Assembly: GCA_025667525.1 (NCBI GenBank)
Contig: CM046878.1
Span: 81,736,196 to 81,800,195, forward strand
Length of the DNA: 64,000 nucleotides
Origin: Glebionis coronaria
Lineage: Eukaryota; Streptophyta; Magnoliopsida; Asterales; Asteraceae
Direction: 5' to 3'
Shown: piece after piece, positions 11,263 to 25,100 of the stretch
Position numbering within the stretch: the first letter of the stretch is position 1
How the letters are laid out: each line of letters opens with the position of its first letter
Translations under genes and position numbers: made by a program
The notes under the pieces: model-generated
Seen by the model: the letters and a program-made list of their open reading frames with translations, nothing else
The model's database searches: none
Told to the model about the DNA's origin: nothing

Positions 11263-12515
11263 GACCATGAGGAGTCTGCACATGGTTATGATGATACTCT
11301 AAGTGTGACTGATCTAGTCACGCTTATTAGTAAGCTTGACCTAAGTGACCCTTTGCATTTACACCCTAATGATACTGTTGTGTTAACTATTGTCACTGTT
11401 AAATGAAAAGGGACTACAAATTATCAAGTTTGGGCTAATGCTATGTTGCTTGCTTTGGAAGGCAAAAACAAAATTGGTTTTATTGATGGATCTTGTAGAA
11501 GGTCCATAACTGATGAGATTTTGGGAATACAATGGGATAGGGTGAATGCTGTTGTACTTGGGTGGATTTTAAATTCTATTTCTAAGGAATTGTTCCTTGG
11601 TCAAATTTTTTCTAAGAAGGCTAAACATGTTTGGAATGAGCTTAAAGAAACTTATCATAAAGTTGATGGTTTTGTGATTTTTAATCTTCATCATAAGATC
11701 AACACACTTAAGCAGAATAGGTCTAATTTGTCTGATTACTATCATAAACTAAATGCCTATCAGAAACAGTATGACGCTATGATTGAATTGCCTAATTGTT
11801 TGTGTACTGCTACTGGTAATTTTAAGAAACATAATAAATTGTTGAAGCTTATGCAATTTTTGATGGGTCTTGATGATTCCTATATGAGTATTAGGAGTTC
11901 TATTCTCTTTAGGGAGACTTTGCCAGATGTTAAGGGTGTCTATGCTATTATCTATAGTAAGGAGTCTCACAGAGTTGCATCTGGCACTCTTACTGGATCC
12001 TCCTAGAGGACTCATACATCTGCTTTTCTTTTTAATGGGCCTGTTAGAAACAATGTTCAAAGAACTCAAAATACTAATAATGGTAACTTTAGACCCACTT
12101 ATGACAACAATGGCAATTTTAGACCCAACTCAAGCACCACTGGATTTAGACCTGACACACCAAACAATAGTGTCTTTAGACCTTATGGTAATTCTAATGC
12201 TAAAGTTTTCTGTGAAAACTGTGGTTATAATGGTCATACTATTGATAGATGTTTTTAGATCATTGGATACACTAATGACATTGGGAAGAAAAAAAGGGGG
12301 GAACTTTAAGGGGAAGAATGTGTCTAACAATTCTGTGGGCACATCCTCTTCATCTGGATTTACTGATGAACAACTGACCACCTTGCTCTCTCTCATAAAA
12401 GGCAATGAGGGTACTTCTAGTGACTCTGGAAAGGGGATTAAAGCTAATATGGCAGGTACTTACTTCAATAATAGCAACATTTTTAATGAAAACTTTGAAT
12501 TTTTTTTGCTCTAAC
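11263..12515 (+). pseudogene. Copia-1 Gag (broken)
   Basis: Capsid protein of a Ty1/copia element. The N-terminal part reads DLSDPLHLHPNDT and is cut by a TGA at 11404. The main block (11443-12006) holds the plant copia Gag domain, with the motif ELKETYHKVDGFVIFNLHHK and LMQFLMGLDDSYMSIRSSIL. After a TAG at 12004 and frame changes, a CCHC zinc knuckle appears (CENCGYNGHTIDRC, 12212-12253), immediately followed by another TAG. A low-complexity Ser/Thr/Gly tail precedes the protease. The knuckle ligands are intact but the frame is not. Confidence 0.85.
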
Positions 12516-12519
12516 ACTA

Positions 12520-13170
12520 ACATCAAATCTAAACTTGGATACAATGGGAAGGTTGTTGATTCTGGGGCAAATCAACATATGAGCAATAATCATACTGAAT
12601 TGGATAATGTGTTTGACATTTCCCACTTAAATATAAGAATGGCTCATCTCATTGGATTGAAGCCATAATTTCTAAATTTGGCAACCTTAAACATTCAAAT
12701 AGATTAGTTTTGTTTGATGTTCTTGTTATTCCAAATTATTGTGTTACTTATATCTGTTCATAAACTTGCTAAGGATAATAAATTTTAATTATTTTTTATG
12801 AAAATATGTTTTTTTGTGAATCAGGATTTAAATCTCAAAAATGTTTTAGGGACTGGTAGACAATATGGTGGTCTTTACTATTTAGATCTAGAAGGTACCA
12901 ATTTTGTGAATCATTCTAATGTGCTTACTTGTTCTCTGTCTAAACATGATTAGCATTTAAGATTAGGTCACCCTGCTGATCCTGCTCTGAATGTTCTTAA
13001 AAAAACACTTGAACATTGATAATTCTGATCAAACTGACTTTTCTGTAATATGTCAAAGGGTTAAACAAACTAGAGAACCATTTCCTTTAAGTGAACATAA
13101 GACTAAAATGCTTGGCGACATTGCTCATTTAGATTTGTGGGGTCCTTATAGGGTGACCAGTCACACTGGT
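12520..13170 (+). pseudogene. Copia-1 protease and integrase N-terminus (broken, interrupted)
   Basis: The aspartic protease motif VDSGANQHMSNN (about 12553-12588) carries the catalytic DSG. The pre-integrase region follows in scattered frames (TGRQYGGLYYLDLEG near 12855), then the zinc-binding integrase N-terminus (HLRLGHPADPALNVL near 12957, CQR near 13050) and EHKTKMLGDIAHLDLWGPY. Reading stops at 13170, where element X is inserted after TSHTG. The integrase core resumes at 25608. Stops and frame changes precede the insertion, so X was not necessarily the inactivating event. Confidence 0.82.
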
Positions 13171-16100
13171 TGTGACAATCCGTCAATTTACGATTGATAT
13201 TTTATTCTCAAATAATATTTGAAAATATTATTTTAATGATACAATATGAACTCACATATTTTTGGGAAGAAATTTGGATTTACATATTGGAGTAGCGTCG
13301 ACTACGTTTAAACCGGAGGATTCAACGTTACGTGCTTACGTTTACATACACCGTCTTTGGTGACAGTCCGACATTTCAGAAAAATAAATTTATCCGTAAA
13401 TATTATTTTGGAGTTTTAAATTTGTGTTGGTTCATAAACTCACAAATTTACGAGAAGAGATTAGGACTTAAGATTTTATTTTAACGTCCTTTATGACTAA
13501 ACCGAAAACCTTAGGATTACGTATTTACGTTTTCGAACTCCGTTTTTGATGAAACAATTTTTATTGGATTCGTTTTATGACGTTGATTCATAATTTATAA
13601 AAACGTTTTTCGTAAAACGACCCGAGGGCACGCAAATCGAGAAAACTAGAATCGAGGAATACCCGTAAACTAGTGAGATAGGACAAAATACATTGTCCCA
13701 CCCCACTAGCTTACATGGGGCGGCCAAAAACTTACCAACACCATAAGGTGTCATTTACTTAACAAAACAAGTAACACATGTCCAAAGCTTACCAAGTAAG
13801 CTAAGCTTACCTCAAAACTAACAAACTAAACCATTTACATCCATTATTCACATGCAAAACAACACACACATCTCTCTCTAGCCACTTTTGGCCGTCTACT
13901 TCCACCACCACCACCACCATGTTCATCAAATTTTCTACCCTAAATCTTATGTTTAACTTGCATAAGATTGAAACCTATTGAAGACTTGTTGATTGGAGGT
14001 GATTTTAACAAATAGCAAGGAGTTTTCTATGGAGTCAAGGGCTGATTATCATCAAGGTGTTCATGTAGATGGGTGGTCTTGAAGATGATATTGGTTTATC
14101 ACAAGTCTTGCCATCAAAAATCCAAGCCTTGATGAAAAACTACACAACCTTGGTGGTATAAAGATTGTCCTCCTCATCTTCTTATTATTTTGATTATGTA
14201 AACATGTATTTTATTTCCTATTGTATATGTATTTGATGATTATATGATGATAAAAATGTTATGTGGGGATTTGTTGTTGATAAACATGATTAAAAAGGTG
14301 AAAAACCATATGAAACAAGGTTAAAATCTTGGTTAAATTTGATGCCTGTATAAAAACAGTAAAGAACTATATGGTAAACTGATAAAATGATGAAGTAGAA
14401 TGGATTTACAGTAAGCTATGAGTCTTGTACACATGTGAGAGTTGGCCATGCAATGGAATCAAAGTAATGAGTGAGATATGATCAAAACAAGTTTAGGGTA
14501 TAAATCTGAAGTTACTGTTTTGGACGATTTTTAGAAAATATTTAGAAGATAATTCAACAGTAGCTATAGAAGAGTTAAATGTAGCACATATCATGTAGTT
14601 TATGTGATAAACATTTGAGCTTCTATCTCCATATATAACTCAAGATATGGCAGTTTTAGTGAAGATGAAGTTAAAAATCAGATTTTTGGAAAATAAAGAA
14701 TAATACTATTATATAAGCACTCAAAATTTAATAGTATAAAATGTAAAATAAAAACCCACTAACTTATGGATTTTATTTATATAAGTATGTAAAAGGTTAA
14801 ATAAGTGGAAATTTTATAAAAATGGTAACTTGTTAAGTTTTATAAGTTATAAAGCTATAAACATGATTTTTACGACTTTTTCGGCTATTGCCGTAAAATT
14901 AACGTTTTTGTTAAATAAAACTTAGATGGTTGGACCCGTCTAATGAAAACTTTATAAAACTTATATACTGATATATAGACATGTACAACAAGTAAAAACC
15001 GATAAAAACACGAACTATAGGACAAACGGACATTAACGAGCTAAATAAACACATTGGGCTAATAATTGGACTAAATAAGTTAAACACTCCTAAAAAGAAC
15101 TTATTGGGCTTAACCCATTGGGCCCAACTTGTAAAGTTTAAGTACTGATAATATAAGTACAAAATGGATTAAAATAGGTTAAATGACTTATAATAAGCTT
15201 ATTGGACATAAAACACGTAAACAGGTAAAACGAGAAAACTAGTATAAAAGTTATCGACGTATAACACTAAAATGAGTAAACGAGAATATGTAAACCCACT
15301 TGATCATCATATATATATATATAATCATCATATGCATACATAATTGATATTTTATAAAGTCATTGGACAAACGTCTAAGACCGATTATTATTTGTCTAGG
15401 TTTCCGTGATTGAAGCACGTACCGTACGTCCGAACTGCCGATAACCCGCCTTCCCACATCAACGTGAGTTCATAGCCTCGCACTCTTTTAAATGTTTTTA
15501 TAAATGTTTTATAAACCCGCGAGGGAGATAACATGCTAGTTTTATAAAATTAGGACACCATTTGTCCCGATTGTTTGTTTATTGATTTTGGACCCGAATG
15601 ATTGAATGACCCGATTGTATGACCCTATGAATGATTAAAGGACCCGATAGATGAAATAAAAATGAATTATTAAAGTTAGGTTATGTCACTAAAAGTCCCA
15701 TTAGCATGAATTGTGAACTACCGGGAGTTGGTAGACGCTTATGCATTTAATAGTACTATTTGGGGACGATCACCCCAGTTCGCGCCTTGACGGTTGATCC
15801 CCGTCGTGCCACATTGATTGGTAAGCGAATTAATGTATGAGAAGATTTCCATAGCGTGACCTTTGTGACGACACGCTACTTTAGATGGGCAAAATTGGTA
15901 TCGGGTTAGCTACCCGTTGTTGGTTTAGTAAGGTAATAATGTCATGCGGCTTATAATAATCCAAATCACCGAAATACTATTAGACGCATCGAATTACGAA
16001 GTATTGCCTGACTAGCAATGCGGGGTCATACTATTGATATTATGATTGTATTTTGGTTTTCATAACCATATTCATATAACGGTTTTTATTTGATTTTATA

Positions 16101-16667
16101 CAACGTCATAAGACGTATTGTATGATGTTTTTACGACATTGGCTCGTATAATAATTTTTAAGGCAAATGCCTATATTATGATTTTCGATAAGGATTTGTA
16201 TAAAATGACTTTGGCTATTTTATGGCCTATTACAAAGATTTGTATAAAATGATTTTGGCTAATCTACGGCCTATTACAATGATTTGTACGAATTGATTTT
16301 TTTTTGGTACTAATTTTATACCAAAGTTATATTGATGGAATCTATTAAACTCTATGAATTCACTCGGCGTTATCGCTGACCTTTTCTTTTAACATGTTTT
16401 ATCTCAGGTACTTGAAGGTAATTCTCGGGAAGACGACAAGAATTCATGGCCCGCACCTAAACTATATTTTCCATTCAAATACTTTGTAAAACTTTGTATG
16501 AAATATAATGACTTGGGACCTATGTAACTTTGATATTTATGAATGGAAATGTTTTACTATTAAACGACGCGATTTTTATGCGTTGTCTATGATGTGAGTA
16601 ATGTGCTATCCCGTAACACCAACTAGTCTTCCGCTGTACTGAGTTGTATAAATTTGGGGGTGTTACA
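13171..16667 (+). repeat. Element X 5' LTR (copy A)
   Basis: TGTGACAATCC...GGTGTTACA, 3497 bp. The first 188 bp (13171-13358) and the next about 190 bp (13359-13550) look like diverged tandem copies of one unit. Both start TGACA.TCC and both contain 'aactcaca' and 'acgtttaaac/actaaaccg' words in the same order. A (CCA)n run lies near 13902 and an (AT)n run near 15310. The region shares blocks with the Z LTR ('catagcctcgc', 'cgcgaggga', 'gaattcactc'). Confidence 0.93.
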
Positions 16668-19600
16668 GTTTGATACCAGAGCTCTCGTTATAGAGAACGA
16701 AAGATTTTTAAAACCAAGGTTTTGAATAAAACTTTTCAAAATCTTTTAACCAAAAACATTTTTCTAAAAATGTCTAAAAATCTTTTGACTATAACGGTGC
16801 CGAAGAATTCCCGAGTTACCGACAAGGCCAAGACTGAGAAGTGTTATTTTAATATATATATAACTTGGATTATATATATATATATATGATGTAATTTTAT
16901 TACATGATTATTTGATGATTAATTTGATTTTTATACGAGGTATTTATACGACGTAGATTGTCACAAGTAACCCTAACTCCCATAGTAAATTAATCAAAGC
17001 TATTCTCGTAGGAATTCTAGCTATCCTAGATCTAAACCAAGTTGTGGATATTCATGATCCCAACAAATGGTTGATATTCGTAGAAATGTAGATATTAGTT
17101 GATTGTGGTATTGAAGAAGAATTGGCGAGATTAACACTGATATCAATGTCATGACGATCTTTTCTTATAGAGTGGAGTTTGACAAAACATTACCACCTAG
17201 AAAGATGTCATATAATTCGTTGTCATCCAATTCTTAAATTGAAATCAAAAGGGTGAATGTTGCACTTGAGGCTGTCATTGGAACCATTACCCAAAAGCCT
17301 CATGCCACTAGTACCTTTCCGAGAAGTCTAGTTGACTGATCAAGTCATTTCATATTAATGACTCATTTGATAATTGTTGTTGTAAGAGCTAATAGGATTG
17401 GAAATTAAGTGTCGATTCATATTGAGATCGTATTGCCTTTACAAGGCCGAAGAATAAGGTTGTAAGTATTGGAGAATGAGGTAGGATATCGAATTGAGTA
17501 TAAAATTTGTTGAAACTTGGATAAAGTAAAATTTAACCCATATGGAATATGAGATTGTTAAGAGGAAGTCGTTAAGTTATGTGATTGAATATTAAGGTTT
17601 TAAATGATTGTTAGTTCGTGTTAAGTGTTGTTCCTAGGCCATTGTCCACTAATGAGGATGCCCAGTGTCCAAGAAATAAATTGAAGAAATCTTCTTCTGA
17701 ATTGAGACCGATGGATCTTCTAGGACATGTGGAACACCTAATGACTCTTGTAGATTAGTATTCATTGTGGTATCTTTTAAAAATCCCTAACTTAACTGAG
17801 ATATCAGTTGGTAGGATGAGTTCTGAGAATTGTATGACATAGTGACATGTAATGTGTTACGGTACAATTTGACTTGTTTGTGATTAATGAAAAAGACTAC
17901 CTTTGATTACTAAATTCTACATGTATCGATGTTATCTATCTTTTATTGCTTCATCCTAATGTTCGCATTAGTGATGCAACCATTGAACAAGTACTCATCT
18001 TGATTTGAGTTACGTTGTGAATCATTCTTCATAAGTGCCATCGAGGTCATGAACCTCATGATTAATTGGCTAAGCTCATTTCCTATCATATTGTAGTTAA
18101 GTTCTTGGTAAACAACTCTTCATCACTCTTTTGCAGATCACTCATTTTTTTATAAGATAAAACAGTATGCCTTGAGAAAAATTGAATTTTCATCACTATA
18201 AGGATTATCCATAGTGAGATTTATAAGTGATTGTTATTGAAATGAAGTTGTTTATAATACACTTTGGAAAACCTAATTGTTTTCATAACAAAGAAAATAT
18301 TTGTAAATTTATTTTGATTCTTATCTAAGAATTAAGCATGAAAATGTTTTATTATAAACATGATGATAAAGTTTTGACGAACTGAGTATTGCATCGTTAA
18401 TCTTGAAATTGTATATAGTTGCGCGCCTACATACAATTTGGAATGGACTATGCAAGACTGATTAGTAGTCACCATAAAAACTTATTAATAAACACTAATT
18501 TTTCTTTGAAGATTGTGAAAGATTAAAATTTATAAGATCTGCAAGAAGTGAAAAATAGGAACATATTAGTAGGGACACCTACATATGTGCCTATAGCATC
18601 TATTCTTTTGAGTTAAATTTACTCATCTGTGGAAATTGTCTTATTTGACAATTGACAATTCTTTCTTGTCCAATTCTCCCGTAGTGAGATTCTTAGGAAA
18701 AGTATTTGATTACCGAGTGTTGATACCCGACTGGATGTATCGACGTTCCTATCATTTCTTTTGATTTGATTTCATTTGAATGACCTGGGTAACGATCTGA
18801 GGAGCTTTCGAATGCGTACTCAAATTATGAAAACATGGGATATATTCATATTCATTAAATGTTTTCGTCTGTATCTGATTTGAAATTCTCTCGCATAGAT
18901 TATGCGTTGACCTTACTCTTTTAATAGTAGTTGTGTATCCTAATATCCCTGAAATTGTGAAGGATTATGAATTATTATTAGTCTTTTGAGAAGTTCACAT
19001 CTTATCGACGGCAATGCAACTGGAAAGTTGATAGTGCCCGTAGAATGGATTGATTGATTATGACATAACGACATTGTCTTAATTGATGGGAACTCGAGTA
19101 GACTTCCCCTAAATGATAAGATGTTGATTATCAAAAGTGATATAAATAATTCTTGATGGATGACCATATCCTGTATTAAGACTTGAAAGTATACCATGAA
19201 TGGTTGTGAACTAGTTATAGATATTGTAATCTAGAATAACCTAATATGTATTTATTAAAAGATGTTTATGTTATTTGAAACTTTAGGAGGTAATTATTGG
19301 TGAATTACCTAGACTTTCGCCATTAAGGCAAGTTGAAATTGGTATTGATTATATTCTCGGTGTTGCACCTGTGCCTTGTGCACTGTGCGTCAGCACCATC
19401 TGAATTAAAGGAATTACCGTAAAACTGAGAAAGTTGTCGGAGAAAGATTTTATTATACCAAGCCTGTCATCCTGAAGAGCTATGGTGTTATCTTTCCTTA
19501 TATTTATAGATTACTGTGACTGAGTAAATTGACAATCGAAAACGATATCCATAACTCGAAATGGAAGAATTGTTCGATCAATTACAAGGTTCTAGCAAAT

Positions 19601-22110
19601 TTGATCCACGGCATGGTTATCATCAACTTCGCATCTGCGAAAAAGAAGATTACCTATTCCAATCACTACATCTGGTGCTTGTAATGAACGTTATGAGTTT
19701 CACGTGATGTCGTTTGGATTGACAATGCACATGTAGTATTCATAATTATGATGAATCACGTGTGTAGGCTGTAATTTGATAATTTCATGCTCGTGATCAT
19801 TAAAGACTATATGTTTGTTTATCAGAATAAGAATGAGTTAATAATTATTTATAGACTGCCCTGAATTGGCCGAACAGTGTAAACCTTAACCTTGAATAAT
19901 TAACACGTGATTAAAGACTTGAACCTTTACATGATTAGACTATGTGATTAAAAGGATAATGGAATATAAATTGACTCTTCAAAAATTAAGAGCCCTTTTA
20001 AGACTTTGAATTTTACCAAAAAGAAATGGAAATATGTTTTGACAAATGTTTTAACAAAGGATTTTAAGGGATTATTCCCTTATACACAAACCATTTAACT
20101 AAACTTCTGTTTAGGGGTAAATGTTTGTGTATACCTCAAGATAACTTAAGAAGGAGTGAGTAAAACCATTTATACCATAACCTGAAAACTTAAAACGACA
20201 ATTTTTGCTTTTCAAACTAAGAAAACTTTGACCAAAGTATAAACAAAGGTTTTTCAAACATTTACGAATCTTAATAATCATTTTCGATAAATCAACAAAA
20301 ATCTTGTTAATTAAATTCAAACTTATTTTGAATATTTTATATAGTTGGTCGAACTAAGAAATTTAAAATATTTACGTTTACATTTCATAAAAATTGAATA
20401 ATAATTATTTAATTAATTATAATAATTATCGACGCTTTAGACGACGGATTGAGTAAAACGGATAAAAATGATAGTAAAGACGAAACTAAAACATAGAAGA
20501 TATGAAGAAAGAATTTTGAATAAATACGGTTGCGATATTTATTTCATTAGGAAGGTGAACGTAATTACTGACACATAATATAGAAAGAATATCTGAGTAA
20601 ATTGTGAACATGATAATTATAACATCATGAGAGGTGAATATAGATACTGACGCATTATGTAGAAAAGATAAAGAACCAATTGGGACATGTTCCCTTAATA
20701 ATGAAGGTGCGAAATAAATTGCCGAACGATATAAAAATAAACAATGTTTGTAAAAAGGATAATATAAATAGTGAAACGTTTCACGGCTAATGTGAACCAT
20801 TATAATTGAGAAACCAATAGCGATAAATGTTTTAAAGGCCACTTATGGTTGCCTAAATATGGAGATTGTGAGATATAGTTATGTTGGAATTTGTAAGTAT
20901 AAGTATTCTATTTATGTCATTTCTGACTAGAAGTATCTATGTCTGAAGAAGTTGTACTAATGGCAAAAATTATGAAGGCAAACATCGCCTCATACATTAG
21001 TAAACATCTAGCTATTGCAAAGGTCATCATCTGAATTTGATTCGATTTGGGTCATCGTCGACAGACTGACCAAATCTGCTAATATCATTCCCGTTAATGA
21101 TAAATGCAAAAGAGTTATGTAAACACAGTGTGCCTGTATCGATCATCTATATCAAGATCCTCGCTTCGCATCGAATTTCTAGAGATTTTCTCAGAAATCA
21201 ATAAGAACGAACCTTGATGAAAGTACTATGTACCATCCCAAATTGAAGAGACGAGGTAAAGTAACGATACAAAGTAATAGAAGTGCTGTTTTATGTTTGA
21301 ATGATTGACCTTTGGTAATAAACCGTATAATCGTTTTCCTTTGGAAAGATTATCATTGATAATCATCGTATTAGGATTGAGATCAAATCTTGTTAAGATC
21401 TAAATCTTAGAGCATCTGTAACCAAGAGTTGAGATAGAGACATCCGACATACACCCATTGTGAGTTGGACATGTCTTTTAGGTTTAAGGTTTCCTATGGT
21501 GGCGAACCTATCCTTGCAAAATACCCGACCCGCGAGATCTGAAATGATTGTTGAAATTAGGATCTGATTATTGACAGCCGGTAGTGGGCAAGAGGTTATG
21601 TGAATGTGAAATGTAGATCTTGAAGTGCCAAATAGGTAGCGAAGTTATGCCACAATTTTTAACCTTGGAAAAATGAATTCATGATCTGACAAATCATGGG
21701 ATATAAGTCCCCGATTGTATGGGACCATTGAGATGATGTAAAAGTTGGGATTGAAAGGCATATAAGCTGGATCTACCCTAGGACTTCAAAGACTGCGTGA
21801 ATTATGTTTCGTATATCAAACTTGATGGAATATCTATCAAGTGAGAATCTGATTTTTCCTTAGTAATGTTTAGATCGGCGAAAAGTTGCATTCATCAGAA
21901 ATCCGTGAACATCATGGATAGAGAAAGTAAGTCAACATTTAGCCTGATCTTACTCCCGTAGAAATGTTTGATAGAGCTCGCGTATTGTAATGAATTGCAC
22001 TTGTGAGAAAAAGACCGAATGTGAAGGAAATACCCACATGGCTTTAACTCTATAAGAAGCGAGTAGTAAGATGATCTTTGAGGACAAAGATCCTGTTTAG
22101 GGGTAAATGC
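16668..22110 (+). pseudogene. Element X internal region with fossil Tekay/Del-like pol
   Basis: The primer site TGATACCAGAGC (16671-16682) differs from the iMet complement at two bases. The leader aligns with element Z (16668-16820 with 52778-52895), including a short (TA)n at 16866-16888. Decayed coding traces follow. 19320-19430 matches the Z segment upstream of RT (56380-56490). 19560-19810 matches the RT core, with 'ttgttcgatcaattacaagg' and 'tatcatcaacttcgc' still clear, but the FIDDILIYS catalytic site is destroyed. 21030-21250 keeps integrase words (WVIVDRLTKSA, DPRFAS, TMYHP). A weak polypurine stretch precedes 22111. No frame stays open. Confidence 0.8.
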
Positions 22111-25100
22111 TGTGACAATCCGTCAATTTACGATTGATATTTTATTCTCAAATAATATTTGAAAATATTATTTTAATGATACAATATGAACTCACATATT
22201 TTTGGGAAGAAATTTGGATTTACATCTTGGAGTAGCGTCGACTACGTTTAAACCGGAGGATTCAACGTTACGTGCTTACGTTTACATACACCGTCTTTGG
22301 TGACAGTCCGACATTTCAGAAAAATAAATTTATCCGTAAATATTATTTTGGAGTTTTAAATTTGTGTTGGTTCATAAACTCACAAATTTACGAGAAGAGA
22401 TTAGGACTTAAGATTTTATTTTAACGTCCTTTATGACTAAACCGGAAACCTTAGGATTACGTATTTACGTTTTCGAACTCCGTTTTTGATGAAACAATTT
22501 TTATTGGATTCGTTTTATGACGTTGATTCATAATTTATAAAAACGTTTTTCGTAAAACGACCCGAGGGCACGCAAATCGAGAAAACTAGAATCGAGGAAT
22601 ACCCGTAAACTAGTGAGATGGGACAAAATACATTGTCCCACCCCACTAGCTTACATGGGGCGGCCAAAAACTTACCAACACCATAAGGTGTCATTTACTT
22701 AACAAAACAAGTAACACATGTCCAAAGCTTACCAAGTAAGCTAAGCTTACCTCAAAACTAACAAACTAAACCATTTACATCCATTATTCACATGCAAAAC
22801 AACACACACATCTCTCTCTAGCCACTTTTGGCCGTCTACTTCCACCACCACCACCACCATGTTCATCAAATTTTCTACCCTAAATCTTATGTTTAACTTG
22901 CATAAGATTGAAACCTATTGAAGACTTGTTGATTGGAGGTGATTTTAACAAATAGCAAGGAGTTTTCCATGGAGTCAAGGGCTGATTATCATCAAGGTGT
23001 TCATGTGGATGGGTGGTCTTGAAGATGATATTGGTTTATCACAAGTCTTGCCATCAAAAATCCAAGCCTTGATGAAAAACTACACAACCTTGGTGGTATA
23101 AAGATTGTCCTCCTCATCTTCTTATTATTTTGATTATGTAAACATGTATTTTATTTCCTATTGTATATGTATTTGATGATTATATGATGATAAAAATGTT
23201 ATGTGGGGATTTGTTGTTGATAAACATGATTAAAAAGGTGAAAAACCATATGAAACAAGGTTAAAATCTTGGTTAAATTTGATGGCTGTATAAAAATAGT
23301 AAAGAACTATATGGTAAACTGATAAAATGATGAAGTAGAATGGATTTACAGTAAGCTATGAGTCTTGTACACATGTGAGAGTTGGCCATGCAATGGAATC
23401 AAAGTAATGAGTGAGATATGATCAAAACAAGTCTAGGGTATAAATCTGAAGTTACTGTTTTGGACGATTTTTAGAAAATATTTAGAAGATGATTCAATAG
23501 TAGCTATAGAAGAGTTAAATATAGCACATATCATGTAGTTTATGTGATAAACATTTGAGCTTCTATCTCCATATAGAACTCAAGATATGGCAGTTTTAGT
23601 GAAGATGAAGTTAAAAATCAGATTTTTGGAAAATAAAGAATAATACTATTATATAAGCACTCAAAATTTAATAGTATAAAATGTAAAATAAAAACCCACT
23701 AACTTATGGATTTTATTTATATAAGTATGTAAAAGGTTAAATAAGTGGAAATTTTATAAAAATGGTAACTTGTTAAATTTTATAAGTTATAAAGCTATAA
23801 ACATGATTTTTACGACTTTTTCGGCTATTGCCGTAAAATTAACGTTTTTGTTAAATAAAACTTAGATGGTTGGACCCGTCTAATGAAAACTTTATAAAAC
23901 TTATATACTGATATATAGACATGTACAACAAGTAAAAACCGATAAAAACCTGAACTATAGGACAAACGGACATTAACGAGCTAAATAAACACATTGGGCT
24001 AATAATTGGACTAAATAAGTTAAACACTCCTAAAAAGAACTTATTGGGCTTAACCCATTGGGCCCAACTTGTAAAGTTTAAGTACTGATAATATAAGTAC
24101 AAAATGGATTAAAATAGGTTAAATGACTTATAATAAGCTTATTGGACATAAAACACGTAAACAGGTAAAACGAGAAAACTAGTATAAAAGTTATCGACGT
24201 ATAACACTAAAATGAGTAAACGAGAATATGTAAACCCACTTGATCATCATATATATATATATAATCATCATATGCATACATAATTGATATTTTATAAAGT
24301 CATTGGACAAACGTCTAAGACCGATTATTATTTGTCTAGGTTTCCGTGATTGAAGCACGTACCGTACGTCCGAACTGCCGATAACCCGCCTTCCCACATC
24401 AACGTGAGTTCATAGCCTCGCACTCTTTTAAATGTTTTTATAAATGTTTTATAAACCTGCGAGGGAGATAACATGTTAGTTTTATAAAATTAGGACACCA
24501 TTTGTCCCGATTGTTTGTTTATTGATTTTGGACCCGAATGATTGAATGACCCGATTGTATGACCCTATGAATGATTAAAGGACCCGATAGATGAAATAAA
24601 AATGGATTATTAAAGTTAGGTTATGTCACTAAAAGTCCCATTAGCATGAATTGTGAACTACCGGGAGTTGGTAGACGCTTATGCATTTAATAGTACTATT
24701 TGGGGACGATCACCCCAGTTCGCGCCTTGACGGTTGATCCCCGTCGTGCCACATTGATTGGTAAGCGAATTAATGTATGAGAAGATTTCCATAGCGTGAC
24801 CTTTGTGACGACACGCTACTTTAGATGGGCAAAATTGGTATCGGGTTAGCTACCCGTTGTTGGTTTAGTAAGGTAACAATGTCATGCGGCTTATAATAAT
24901 CCAAATCACCGAAATACTATTAGACGCATCGAATTACGAAGTATTGCCTGACTAGAAATACGGGGTCATACTATTGATATTATGATTGTATTTTGGTTTT
25001 CATAACCATATTCGTATAATGGTTTTTATTTGATTTTATACAACGTCATAAGACGTATTGTATGATATTTTTACGACATTGGCTCGTATAATAATTTTTA

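Noticed and set aside
14911..15457. Minus-strand ORFs repeated at 23851-24397 (83 and 68 codons)
   Set aside because: Their conservation is explained by the near-identity of the two X LTRs; no domain, and copy C does not keep the 83-codon frame.
20486..20842. 118-codon minus-strand ORF in the X interior
   Set aside because: It has the hydrophobic composition of AT-rich DNA and lies within decayed pol; no recognisable motif.
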